Positions 47,838-60,400 of a DNA stretch of 64,000 nucleotides are shown in pieces; position 1 is the stretch's first letter, and every line of letters begins with the position of its first letter. Made by a program: the position numbers and the translations under genes. Source of the stretch: Lasioglossum baleicum (taxonomy: Eukaryota > Arthropoda > Insecta > Hymenoptera > Halictidae); contig NW_027469101.1 of assembly GCF_051020765.1 (NCBI RefSeq), positions 682,001 to 746,000 on the forward strand, in the 5' to 3' direction. Under the pieces are notes generated by a model. That model worked only from the letters and a program-made list of their open reading frames with translations. It was not told the origin of the DNA and ran no database searches.

Positions 47838-50830
47838 ACATCATGAACGTACGCTGAACTAATTCCAGAGCCGAGTTTACTAAGAATTACAAATTTCTAA
47901 ACAAAAATTTATAATTCTGAAATATCGAACATACCATAACAGTAAAATACAGCATATGGAATTTAATAGATCCAGTAGTGCCGCACAGATATGCCATATG
48001 CCACTACAGGTCCACTCCAGACTTGTCGCTCTCGAAGCGTAGATATGCATACAGGCAATCATATAATACAACAACAAGTCTAACAAAATATTGTCATAAT
48101 GGAACACTCAACTAATAGCAAAGACACTTTCACTTAAAAATATAGATCTTTTAAATTAAAATTGAAAGTTTCGGAGAAAATCGAAAATATAATAACAGTA
48201 CATTACAGTATTTATAAATACATAGAAAACTGCGAACGTAGGCGTACTGCAGAAGATCAAGGTAAAAGGAATTAACGATGACCATTCAATATGCCGCTCC
48301 GATCTGCCGTATGCAACCACAAGGCCTCGCTAGTCTTGTCAATGTGGCAGCCTAGGTACGTATACAGGCAATCATGTAAAATAACAACAAGGTTAACAAC
48401 ATAATGTAATAAAGGTAAACTCTAATGATTCCAAAGGCACTTTGTCTAAATAGTACAATTTTTTAAATTAAAAATTGAAAATTTTGAATGAAATCCTTGA
48501 TATCATAACTGTAAATTACAGCATGTGTAAATAAATAGATTGCCGCTAAAGAATGCTTACGGTTGAATATTACAGGTAAAGCAATTAGCATACACTACAC
48601 AGTAGCGTCGCTACGATCTATCGAACGCAACTACGAGACCACTCCAATCGTGTTGCTCCGGCAGCGCATGTACATATAGCGGCAATGATATAAAATAACA
48701 AATAATTTAACAAAATATTGTCATAAGCGTACACACAAATAATTCCAACGACACACTTACTACGAAATACAATTTTTTCAACTAAAGATAGAAACTTTTG
48801 AACACAATCGTACATGCCGTATCAGTAAATTACAGTGTACGGAATTTAAAATATTTCTATGAAAGAATTAATACGCTACAACATTAAGGATAGAAATACT
48901 ACCAAAGACCATAGAACACTGTGGCTACGATTTATCGAACGCAACTATAAGGCCAATTCAGCCCTCTCGCTCAGAAACGGAAGGTACATAGGCAGGAAAT
49001 CGTGTTAAATAACAGTAATATTAAGAAAATAATGTCATAATTGTACAGTTCACTAATTCCAAAGAGACATTTACCATCAAATACAATTTTTTATACTAAA
49101 AATAGGATATTTAAAAATAAATCGAAAATATGACACATCAAATTACTGTATGTATATATAAACGGATGGATGGGAAAAATGTTACGGAAGCGTAGGTGCG
49201 TATACTGACAATCATGTAAAATAACAATGAATTTAACAAATTGACGTCACGTGCGTACACTCGACAAATTCCAAAGAATCTTTCACTAAGAAACACGTCT
49301 TTTAAACTAAGAATTTAAAATTAAGAAGAAAATCGAAAATATCATACGAGTAAATTACTGCGAAACAATGCATAAGGAACCACAATAACGTTGGCGAAAT
49401 TAACGATCACCGTCCAGTAATGCAATTTCGATTTACCGTACGCAACTAGAAGATCTGACCAGATATGTCTTCGCTAGCGTACGTGCCTATGCGGATAATC
49501 ATATAAAATAACAATAAGATTTACATCACAATATTATAAACGCACACTCAACTGCTAAGAAATATATTATCTATGCTAAGAAATAATTTACTAAGAAATA
49601 CAACTTAATACACTAAAAATTGAAACTATTGATGAAAATAGAAAATGTCATATTAGTAAATTTTGGTTTGAATGAATAAATGGATAACACGTATGAAATG
49701 CATTCGTTGCAAAATCAAGGTTATCGAAATTAAGGAAGACCATCCAGTAATGCCACTCCGATCTGTCGTAAGCAAATACAAAACCTCACCAGTCGTGTCG
49801 TTCCGGCAGCGACGGCACGTGTAGAGACAATCATATAAAATAACAATAAGTTTAACAAAACTTCATCATATACGTACACTCAACTAATTCCAAAGGCTCT
49901 CTTAATAAAAAATACAATTTTTAAAATTAGTAGATAAAAATTGAGAAGAAAATCGAAGAAATCACAGCAATATATTACAGTATATAGAAGTAAATAGCAA
50001 ACCTGGGAGGAACTGCATATGGTACAAGTTCAGGGTTAGAGAAATAAACGTAGTCTGTATATACAAACTGTATGTACAAACTGGTGGAAACGGCACCGAA
50101 TCAGGGTTAAAGGAATTAACGATGTCCATTCAGTAGTGCCGCTCCGTTTGCCGATGTCAACTACAAGACCTCGACAGTCGTGTCGCTTCGCCAGTGACGG
50201 CGCGTATACAGACAATCATATAAAAGGGAACCAGGTTTAACAAAATAATGCCATAAACGTGCACTCAATTAATTCCAAAGACACTTTTACTAGGAAATAT
50301 AATGTCGTAAAACAAAAATTGAAAATTTGGAAAAGATCGAAAATATTAGAATAGTAAATTAACGAACTTACAAATAAGCAGAAAAGCTGGGCAGAAATGC
50401 AGACGGTTCAAAATCATGGGTGAAGAAATTAACGAAGTTCGTACAGTAGTGTCGCTCTGATATACCAAATGCATCTACAAGAGCGCTCCAGCCGTGCCGC
50501 TCCGGAAGCAAAGGTACGTTTGTACGTTTACAGGAAATAAATACATAATAACAATATGTGTAGCAAAATAATGTCATTAGCGTAGACTCATTTAATTCCA
50601 ATCACACTTTTTCTATGGAATACAATTTTTTAACCTAAAAATTGGAAATTTTGAGGAAAATCTAAAATATCATACCAGAAAATTGTAGTATGTAGGAATA
50701 AATAGAAAACTGCGATATAAAATAGGAATAAGGTATGTGAAATATAAATGGGAATATATAAGGCATACAAAATAAGAATAAGGTTATCAAGATATTGACT
50801 TAAACGTACACTTAACTAAGTTAGAATGTT
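47838..50830 (+). repeat. Satellite B array (about 9.5 units, + orientation)
   Basis: Sat-B continues after the solo LTR. Some units are shortened (for example near 49180 and 50060). The last part (50715-50810) repeats AATA(G/A)GAATAAGG-type words and degrades. The last recognisable Sat-B text is AAACGTACACTTAACTAA, ending near 50820. No gene is seen. Confidence 0.9.
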
Positions 50831-50854
50831 AGAAAGTTAGATAGTTTGAAAACG

Positions 50855-53800
50855 ACACCTCAATTCACGGTACGGATATTAAGGTACAAAGTCAAAACGA
50901 TGTAGAACATTACATATTGGTATAGAGTCAAACTATTTATCGAAGGCCATACCTTCCGAAAAGCTAACCCGCTGTATCTGAAGTATAACTTCGTGTTCAG
51001 AGAACACATTAGCACACATTTTAGAGGTGAGCGCCATAATTTCATGCATGGCTTAGAAGACCGATGGTCAGATCATACTAGAACGTTCCCACCTTCTTTG
51101 AGAGTCGCTCAGATACGCCAATAGCATCACCCTATTCTGTCATTCCTACAGACAGACGAGGTATTCCGCGACTTATCCCGTAGTGCAGTATTGGATTTAG
51201 GCACGCAATTTCACAATATAAATATTAAGCAACAGAATTACACGATTGCAGAACGCTTATTGCTATACAGTCAAACTTTTACCGAAGGCCTTACGTATCC
51301 AGCTGTATCGAGAGTATAACTTCGTGTTCATGGAGGCAAATCAGTACATATTTTAGTGACGGGCACCTTAACGTCATGTACGAATTAGAATATCGTGGGT
51401 CAAACCATTCGTGAACTATTCTCCCTTCTTAGAGAGACGAGCAGGTAAGTCAATAGCTTCACCTACTCCAAGATTCCATGAGTCATATGAGGTGTTCCGG
51501 AAGTAAATCCGCCGACCCGCTTTGCAATAGACATCGTATTTCACGGTATGAATATTAAAGTATATAGTTGAATCGAAGGAGAAAGTTATCAGTTCGTATA
51601 ATGTCAGTCCTTTCACCGCATACCAAACCCTAGCAGACCCTAACCCGCTCTAGCGAGTTCCTTGATTGATGTTGACGGAAACAAATTACTAAAAATTTTA
51701 GCAGACGGACAGATTTTTTCGTGTATGAGTAACATAATCGAGAGTCGAACAGATCTAGTACGATTCCACCAACTTTGAACGACGCTCATCTGAGACAATG
51801 CCTTCAACTATCCTGTGATTGCGAGAGTCAGACCACGTACTCTAAGAGTCAATGCGCTAGACAATATTGGCAATAGACACCATATTTCACGGCTTGGAAG
51901 TTAAGGTTAATGGTCAGACCATCGGAGAACAGTAGCAATTGGTACAAAGTCATTCTTTTTAACCTATACCTTACATTCCGAGAAAACATGCCGTCGTAAC
52001 GATTGTCTTACATCGATCCACAGGAACGTATTTGTAGACGTTTTAGCCGACGGACCCCTTATTTTCATGAAAGAGTAGAATATTCGGGGGTCAAACCGTT
52101 CGAGAACGTTCCCACCTTCTATGAGAGTCGATCGGCTAAGACTGTAAGCTCCCTTATCCTGTGGTTCCGAGAGTTACAGTTAGTATACCAGGAGTAAGTG
52201 CGCTGCACAGTATTGGCAATAGACACCTTACTGCACGGCTTGAATATTACAGTAGAGCGCAATACTGTCTGAGAACGTTACCATCTTGTATCGAGTCAAA
52301 CCTTTTACCGAACGGCTTACCTGCGGCGAATCTAACACGTTTTATGGAGAGTATAACAACGTGTTTAGGGAATCACATTTGTATACATTAAAGTGATGGC
52401 GTATTATGTTCATGTATGAATTAGAAGGTCAGGGATAAAACAGGTCGGGACCGTGACCACCATCAAACATATTCGAACGGCTATGTGAATGGCATCACAT
52501 ATCCAGTGTTTCCGAGATATAAACCACGTATTCCTGGAGTAAATCCGCCGGTAAGTACTGGGAATTATCACCTTATTCCACGGTTTGGATATTAAAGTAG
52601 AGGATCACACCGTCGAAGAACATTACCTATTCCCATAGAATCAAACTCTTTACCGTGGACCTTACGTTCCGAAAACCAATCCCGCTGTATCGAGGGAATA
52701 ACATTGTGCTCAGAGGAACAACTTCGTTTTCATTTCAGTGATGGTCACCTTACCCTCGTGAGCGAATTAAATGATCGAGGCTCAAACCGTTTGTGAACGA
52801 TATCCCCTTCTTCGAGAATTGAATGGCTAAGCCAATAGTTTCACTATCTATATGATTCCGAGAGTCAAATGAGGCATTGCGGTAGTAAATCCGCTGAAGA
52901 TAATTGGTAATGGACACCTCAATTCACGGCATCAGCATTAAATTAGATAGTCGAACCGTCGGAGAGCATTAGCAATGCGTATAAAGTCATTGCTTTTACC
53001 GAATACCTTACCTTCCTAAAACCTAACCCCCTGTAGCGACTGTCCAGAAAGTGTCCGCGGACACAAATTACGACACATTTTGGCGGACGGACACCACATG
53101 TTTATTTATCAGCATCGAGAGTCAAAGCATCCATGAACGTTACCACCTTCCTTGAGATTCGTACGACTAAGTCAATACCTTCTCCTACCCAGTGATGCGG
53201 AGAGACAAAACAGATATTCCTGGAGTAAATCCGCTGAACAGTATTGGCAATAGTATTATCAATTTACAGAGTCAAACCGCTGTAGAAGGTTACTTATTGG
53301 ATGAGAGTCAAACATTACTTAGCCTTACTTTTCGCTAACCTAACCTGGTGTATCGAGAGTATAACTACGTGTTCTGAAGGACAAATTTGTATATATTTTA
53401 GTGACGGGCACCTTCAGAGCATGCATGAATAGGAAGATCGAGGGACAAGCCAATCGTGAACGTTACCATCTTCTGTGAGAGACTGACGGCTAAGTGAATA
53501 ACATCACCTATCCAGTTATTCCGCGGGTAATGTCAGGTATTCCGAGAGTAAATCTGCTCAACAGTATTGGCAATAGATACCTTAACTCGCGGCATGAATA
53601 TTAAAGTATAGGGACAAGCCGCACGAGAAGTTTGCCAATTTGTAGGACGACATACTTCTTACGGGACACCTTACCTTCCGCGAACATAACCCTCAGTATA
53701 GAGGGTTTAACTCCGTGTTCAGAAAATAAAATAAGTATACATTGTAATGGCAGGAACCTTAATTTCATGTATGAATTAGAAGATCGAGTGTAAACGTTTC

Positions 53801-54600
53801 GACAACGTTACTACTATCTGTAAGACACGATCGGATAACTCAATAGTTTCACATATCCTGTGACTCGAAGGGCCAACTTAGATACTCCGCGAGAAAGTGG
53901 AGACAACAGTTTTGGCTATAGCCACATTAATTCACGGTTTGAATATTAAAGTATAGTACCAAGCCGTTAGTGAACGATACCAACTGCCATAAAGTCAAAC
54001 GTTTACAGAAGGCAATACCTTCCGAGAGACTAACCCCCTGCATCGAGAGTATAACTTCGTGTCCAGAGAAACACACTAGTATACGTTCTAGAGACGGGCA
54101 CCATTACTTCGTGCATGAATTTGAAGATCGAGGGTCAAACTGTTCCAGAACTATACCACGTTCGCTGAGAATCGAACGGCTAAGACAATAGCTTTTGCTA
54201 TACTGTGATATCGTATGTAAACCAAGTATTCGGGGAGTAAATCCGCTGATGAGTATTGCCAATAGACACTTTAATTCCAGGTGTGATATTAATGTAGTCC
54301 GTGAAATCGTTTGAGACTGATACCAATTGGTATAAATGACCCGCTGCATCGAGAGTGTAACATCGTTTTCAGAAAAAGAAATTAGTACTTATTTCAGTGA
54401 CGAGCACCTTAGTTTCACGCATGAACTAGCAGGTCGATGGTCAATCCGTTCGATAACGTTACCATATTCTGTGAGAGACGAACGGCTAAGTAAATAGCTT
54501 CACCTATCCTGTGATTCCGAAAGTCAAATCAGTTAATCCGAGAGTAAGTCCGCTAGTGAGTATTGGCACTTGTCACCTGAATTCGCAGTTTGAATATTAA
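50855..54600 (+). repeat. Satellite A array (about 11 units, + orientation)
   Basis: Sat-A resumes within a unit at CACCTCAATTCACGG (about 50866). The array runs to GAATATTAA (54600), where PB2 is inserted. A unit at about 51832-52140 is unusually similar to the one at 1683-1990. No gene is seen. Confidence 0.92.
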
Positions 54601-54625
54601 CACTATGCCGTCCGCACGCCAGACC
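54601..54625 (+). repeat. PB2 left terminal repeat
   Basis: CACTATGCCGTCCGCACG directly follows TTAA and pairs with the right end (about 13 of 18 positions). A sub-terminal direct repeat of CGCC-GGC(A/G)TTTTTTTCG type occurs at about 54617 and 54672. Confidence 0.8.
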
Positions 54626-54824
54626 GGCATTTTTTCGTCTCGCGCCTGAAATACTGGCTCGCAATATACGCTTGACGCCGGCGTTTTTTTCGAGGGGCTT
54701 TGGGGACAAATATAATCAAGGTTCACAAAACTCATCGCTAGTTACCAGTTCCATAGCTCCATTTTATTGATAATGCGAAGATACACATATGTTGATAAGT
54801 AAAGAATTTTTTTGTATTATATGA

Positions 54825-56573
54825 TTATTTATTTATATTTTGTTGTGTTACACAGTATTTATTTTTTGAATGAAACGAAGCAAAACAATTTCCGAGGTAA
54901 AGCGCAACTCCGCAACATTTGCACATTAAGTTAGTTCTCCTAATTTATGTGATTATGTAACACACATGACACCGTCAGCGTTTTCGTTTGTCGGTTTCTG
55001 AAATACGTATAAGTTGGTGTTCCTTGATGTCGCCAGAAAGCCTGTTGATCGATTCTCGACTGGAAGCAGACGATGTACTGGGGACGAACAAGTTCCCTTC
55101 ACCAATAGGTGAATGATCTGTTATCCACGATGCGGATATTTTTAATAAATAATCATGACAGTTGAGTTTCTTGATTGTATTATAATTTTGTTGCAGTATG
55201 AACGCGTTATATACAGCGCAATTAAATAAGTATAACGCCACCATTATTGACCATTTGACAGTTTTCCGGTATATAGGATAATAACTTAGAAATTGGTCAG
55301 CTCCATCTATTCCATTCATATATTTATTATAATCCAAAATTGATGCTGGTTTTTTAATAGCACTGTTGGTTTTTCTACATACTTTTCCTGTGTCAACTAA
55401 ACTGGCATTAAGAAAAGTAGATATTGTTCTTATTGTTCTTGTCTTCGTTGTTTTCCATACTTGCACAAGTACTTCTTCTTTCCTTTGATATTTGGCTTCA
55501 AATCCATTTAGCTTGCAGTCCTTCAAATTTGTCGGTAACCCTCTATTCTGCTTAGAATCCTCTATTTCTCTCTTAGAATTTTCTTTCTAATTATATCTTC
55601 TGCTAGTTCCACACTGTTGTAATAGTTACCAATGTATAAGTGATGCCTTTTACCAGAGACATTTTTCAATAATTCTACCACTGTATCCTTGATTGGATTA
55701 GTAATGCCGGAGTATAACTTGATACGGAAAATGTATCCCATAACAGAATCGCACAGCATCCGGACAAGTATACCGCATTTTGTTATTTTTGAAGGATTAT
55801 AAACTTTAAAACTTAATCGTCCACGTCACGGAATCACCCCTTCATCGATTGTAATGTTTTGATTGAGATTGAAGTCTTCTTCAAACTTTTTTGAGAAGTA
55901 ATCAATTAGTCCATGTATGTTGAATAGTCGGTCGGCATTGTCAGGTATGTTACTATTGTCCGAGAAGTGTATGTACGAGAGTATCCGTCGAAATCTATTG
56001 CGGGACATCGTTTCACCAAATATTGGTGATTCTAATAGTGGATTTGTCGTCCAATAATCGTTAATCCTTGCTTTTTTGACAATTTCCACAAGAATAATCA
56101 TTCCAAACCATTTCTTTAGTTCGACTGGCGTAACATTGTAAAATTTTGCACTTCTTTATCGGACTTCCTCCAGGTGGAATTTTGTTCGTAGTACCTGTTT
56201 GTTTCGGTACTAATAAATTCAGATAAGTCGGTCCCTGTGAATAATTATACGACATCCTCGACATTGTTTCCATTTCCGGGAAGCACGATAGGACCGAGGG
56301 ATCCTTCGAAAGCATCATTGCTTCTTGGTAAATCAAAATAAATCCACCCGCTCCTGCTATCTTCATCTGATTCTTGTGTGTCACTTGGTAACGGTAGTGT
56401 TCCCCCCGATTTCTCAGTCTATATTTCAAATTCGTCCGAAGATGTTTCCTCATTTTCCTTTCTGAAGACGTATGGTCTCCTGGTTCCTCTCAATCTTCAA
56501 AGTCGGATGGAACATCAGACAAGATGTCCACGCACTCATCACGTATAATTGTTTCTGCGTTTCCGCTTGCCAT
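54825..56573 (-). pseudogene. PB2 piggyBac transposase, broken, catalytic Asp-to-Gly
   Basis: The start is the ATG at 56571-56573 (MASGNAETIIRDECVDILSD, acidic leader); a TGA follows at 56490-56492. A frameshift lies near 56100. Then ETMSRNRFRRILSYIHFSD and the first catalytic Asp in ITIDEGVIP (55844-55846), with TGA (55826-55828) where relatives have Trp before RGRLSF. The second catalytic Asp is Gly: LYIGNYYNSVELAE instead of DN(F/W)Y, codon GGT at 55628-55630. A frameshift follows near 55540. The third region, LDYNKYMNGIDGADQF (about 55290-55338), is intact. After a TGA at 54975-54977 the frame continues into a cysteine-rich tail (CHVC, CKCC, CFASFH), crosses one more stop and ends at the TAA at 54825-54827. 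It is non-functional. Confidence 0.9.
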
Positions 56574-56615
56574 TGTCGAAGGGTATAGGTATATTGGGAT
56601 TTTGTGTCGTTCACT

Positions 56616-57248
56616 TCAACGTTTCGAAGACTTGTGCTCCTTATCGTATCGCTGACAGCTTTTATGCTTTCTCCAGAATTTTACAAGATGCGTTATGAAA
56701 AACCGTAGAGTTGGCAAAGCAAAGGTAATGGTCTCTGATTGGGGCTTAGAGTCATGGGCGTGCCCTTGGTCCTCAAGTGGGTGACTTTGAAGGAAGGAAA
56801 AGTCCTCCCACACAGGACAGTCGTGGAAGACTTTTCTGGGGAGGATAACCATCGTCTCGTGTGGGAGGACTTTTCCAACCCCCTCTTTCAAGGTGATATG
56901 TACAAATAATTTACACGATGTCACCCGAGCACGATACGGGAGACTATGCCGTCTTTGTGGCTCCGTGCTGGAGCCTGGGCATGTCCAAACGTGTACAGCA
57001 CGTGGACTCCCCACTGACCCATTGTCAGCCAAGTCCTTAGTACAAGAGACTAATTTCAATATACTAGGTTTTACGTTTCTCGTGTTTCGTCCATGACAAG
57101 TTTCAGAAAAAATCTTCAACGCAACAATTCCCCGGAAATACCGTGACCGTCTGTCAAGTGGCACGAACAGCTCGGCTGATGGAAGACCGCACCGGTGTCG
57201 TCCAGATGGTTCAGAAATGTCCTTTGAACAGTTAGTGAAACAAACCAC
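56616..57248 (-). other. 210-codon open frame in the PB2 leader, coding status unknown
   Basis: This is the longest uninterrupted frame in the window (MVCFTNCSKDISEPSGRHRC at its start, basic KEHKSSKR end). It does not resemble a protein I recognise. It covers the stretch upstream of the broken transposase start, so it may be chance. The opposite strand at 56893-57096 contains RLCRLCGSVLEPGHVQTC, a C-x2-C-x7-H-x4-C pattern like the zinc knuckle near the C-terminus of some non-LTR retrotransposon proteins. If real, a retroposon fragment on the + strand would explain this block better. Confidence 0.3.
56796..56876. repeat. Perfect 18-bp inverted repeat in the PB2 leader
   Basis: GGAAAAGTCCTCCCACAC (56796-56813) and GTGTGGGAGGACTTTTCC (56859-56876) are exact complements with 45 nt between. 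A partial third copy (GGAAGACTTTTCTGGGGAGG) lies in the loop. This is unusually well preserved for such decayed surroundings. Confidence 0.85.
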
Positions 57249-57320
57249 TCATTATTAACTTTCGTTCTACAGTTTCGAATAACACTATAGCGCCATCTGC
57301 ACTGGCGCGATGATTTCTGA

Positions 57321-57445
57321 ATGGCACCAACGTAGAACCGCAGAAGCTTCCCCAATAACTCGCGTATGGCATCATCGTGGAGCCACCGGCACATAACCGA
57401 TAGTTAACACATGGCACCAACGTGGAGCTACCGGACGTCATAGTT
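57321..57445. repeat. PB2 right end: 45-bp tandem repeat including the terminal repeat
   Basis: ATGGCACCAACGTAGAACCG (57321), ATGGCATCATCGTGGAGCCA (57366) and ATGGCACCAACGTGGAGCTA (57411) are spaced exactly 45 bp apart. The last copy runs into the terminal inverted repeat. The middle copy ends in a similar ACCGATAGTTAAC, a terminal-repeat-like sequence with its own TTAA. Confidence 0.75.
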
Positions 57446-60400
57446 CTAAAGTATAGCGTCAAATATTTCGAGAACGTGACCACCTCCCTCGAGATTTCGA
57501 ACAGCTAACACAATAGCTTCTTTGAGATTCGAACGGTCAAGTCCGTTGCTACACCTATCATGTGCTTGCGAGAAGCAAACCAGGTATTCCGAGCGTAAAT
57601 ACGCTGAACTGTAATAGTAATAGATACCATGATTCACAGGTTGAATATTAAACTAGAGTGTCACACCGTGTGAGGAAGTTACTAATTGCTATTCAGTCAA
57701 ACGTTATACCGAAAGCCTTACTGTCCATGAAGCAACCCCGCCGTATCGAGTGTTTAACATCGTGTTTAGGGATACATATTGGTATACATTCTAGAGATGG
57801 CACCGTAAATTCGTGTATGAATTAGAATATCGATGGCTAAACCGTTCGAGAACGTTGCCACTTTCTGTGAGAGAGGAATTGCTAAGCCAACAGCTTCACG
57901 TGTCCTGCGATGCCGAGACCCAAGCCATGTATTCCGCGAGTATATCCGCGTAACAGATTTTGCCCTACACACCATAATTCACCGATTGAATATTAAAGCA
58001 GAACGTCAAACCGTTTGAGAATGTCATCAATTGGTATGAAGACATTGTTCTTACAGAGTACCTAACTTTTCGAGAATCTAACCCGCTGAATCGAGAGTAT
58101 GACTTCGTGTTCAGAGAAGTACGTGTGTACACATTATAGTGACGGCACCGTAATTTCATGTACCAATTGGAAGAAGACTGTTAAACCTCCCGGGATCGTT
58201 AGCACCTTCCCTTACATTCGAAATGCTGAGTCAGCAGCTTCACCCACAGTTATGCTTCCAAGCGTCAAGCCTGATATTCCAGGAGTAAATCCGCAGAGCA
58301 GTATTGGCAAGGGAAACATTAATTCACGGCATGTATATTAAAGTAGAGAGTCAAACCGTTTGAGAACGTTGTCAATTGGTTTAAAGTTAAAAGCTTTACT
58401 TATGATCTTACCCCCGAAAAATTAACTCGCTGTGTCGACAGTATTACTTTCCGTTCAGAAGAAGAAATTAATCTTCATTTCAGAGACGGGCACATTTACA
58501 TTAAGTATGAATTAGATGATCGACTGTCAACCAGTTCGGGAACCTTACCATCATCATTGAGATTCGATCGGCAGAGTCAATAGCTTCACCTATACTGTGA
58601 TTTCGAGAGTCAAACCAATCATTTCGGGTGAATATCCGCAGAATAATATAGGCAGTTGACACGATAATTTTCTCGGTTAGAACATTATGGTAGAGAGGCA
58701 AACTGTAGGAGGTCAATACCAATTGGTATAGAGACACTCTTTTTACTATAGGCCTTACCTTCCGAGAATATAACCCACTGTGTCGAGAATGTAACGTCGT
58801 GTTTAGGGAAACACAATAGAATACATTTTTGCGGCGACGCCTTAAATTCACATATAAATTAGATGATCGTGGGTGAGACAGTGCGGGAACGTAAATACTA
58901 TCATTGAGTATCGCGCGACTAAAACTATAGTTTCTCCCTTCCCGTGACTCCCATGGGCAAAGCAGGTATTCCGGGAGTAAATCCGCTGTACAGTGTTGGC
59001 ATTAGACACCATACTTCTCGGTACAAATATTATACAGCAGAGTCAATCCATTGCGGAATGATACTTATTGGTATAGATTCAAACTTTTACCGAGGGACGT
59101 ACCTTCCGAAAAGTTTACACGCCTAGTCGAGAGTATATCGTCGTGTTCAGTGAAACACATTAATGTACGTTTCAGTGACGGGCACCTTAATTTCACGTAT
59201 GAAATCGAATACCGAGCGTCAAACCGTTGGGGAACGTGACCACGTTCCTTGAGATTCGAACGGCTATGTCATTGACCTCACCTATCCTGTGACTTCGAGT
59301 GCCAAAACCGGTATTCCTGTAGAAAATCCGCAGAACAGTATTGACAATAGTTACCTTCACTCACGGTATGGATATTGATGTCGAGAATCAATTAGTCGAG
59401 AACATTACGAATTGGTATAAGGTAATTGTATTTACTGAATATGTGACCTTCGTAGAACCAAACCCGCTGCAGCGAGTCACTCGTTCAGTGCTCACGGAAA
59501 CGATCTAATAGACATTTTAGCAGGCGGACACATTTTTCATGTCTGAATCGGAAGATCGAGTGTCAATACATCTGAAAACGGGACCACAATCTTCGATAGT
59601 CGAACTCCTTAATCAATAGCTACACATATCCTGTTATTCCAAAAGTCACACCGGATATCCCTGGTGTAAATTCGTTGAATTATGTTGGCAATATACACTT
59701 TCATTCACGGTTTGAATATCAAAGCTAACCCTCAAGCCGTTGTAGAACATTACATATTGATGTAAAGTGAAACTATTTACAGAAGCCTTTCCCACCGCAA
59801 TCCAAGACCAGCGTGTCGAGCGAATATCATTGTGTTCAGAGGGTCAAATTAATAAACGTATTATTCCCGCGCACCTTAATATCATGTATGAATTAGGTGG
59901 TAATGTGTCAAACCGATCAAGAACGTTACCACCTTGTTTGAGAGTCGAACGGCTAAGTCAATAGCATCACACTTCCTGCGATCCAAGAATAAAACCAGGA
60001 ACTTCGGGAGAAAATCCGCTCTACAGCATTGTCATTAATCACACCACTTCACATTATGAACACCAAACAACAGTGTCAGGCCGTTGAATAACGTCACCTA
60101 TTGGTATAGTGTCAAACTTTTTACTGAAGGCCTTACCACCCTAGAACCTAACCGGCTGTACAGAGAATATAACTTGGAGTTAAACGAATCAAAGTAGTTT
60201 GTATTTTAGAGACCGTCGCCGTAATTACGTGCATCAGTAAGCAGATCGTGCGGCAAACCTTTCGAGACCGTTGTGACATTTTTTGGCAATCGCACAGCTA
60301 CGTCAATGGCTTCACATATTCTATAATTCCGAGAGTCAAATCAGGTATTCCGGAAGAAAATCTGTTGCTTAGTATGTGCAATAGGCACCCTATTCCACGG

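Larger units (their letters stand above)
54601..57445 (-). mobile_element. PB2: second, different piggyBac-family transposon, decayed
   Basis: 2845 bp, inserted at TTAA (54597-54600) within the Sat-A word GAATATTAAAGTA-AGCGTC. The right target copy is CTAA (57446-57449), and the Sat-A text continues as AGTATAGCGTCAAA. Ends share ACTATGCCGTCCG at the left and its near-complement CGGACGTCATAGTT at the right. The minus-strand transposase fills the left two thirds; about 870 bp of non-coding sequence lies before its start. Its terminal repeats and transposase differ from PB1, so it is a separate family. Confidence 0.92.
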
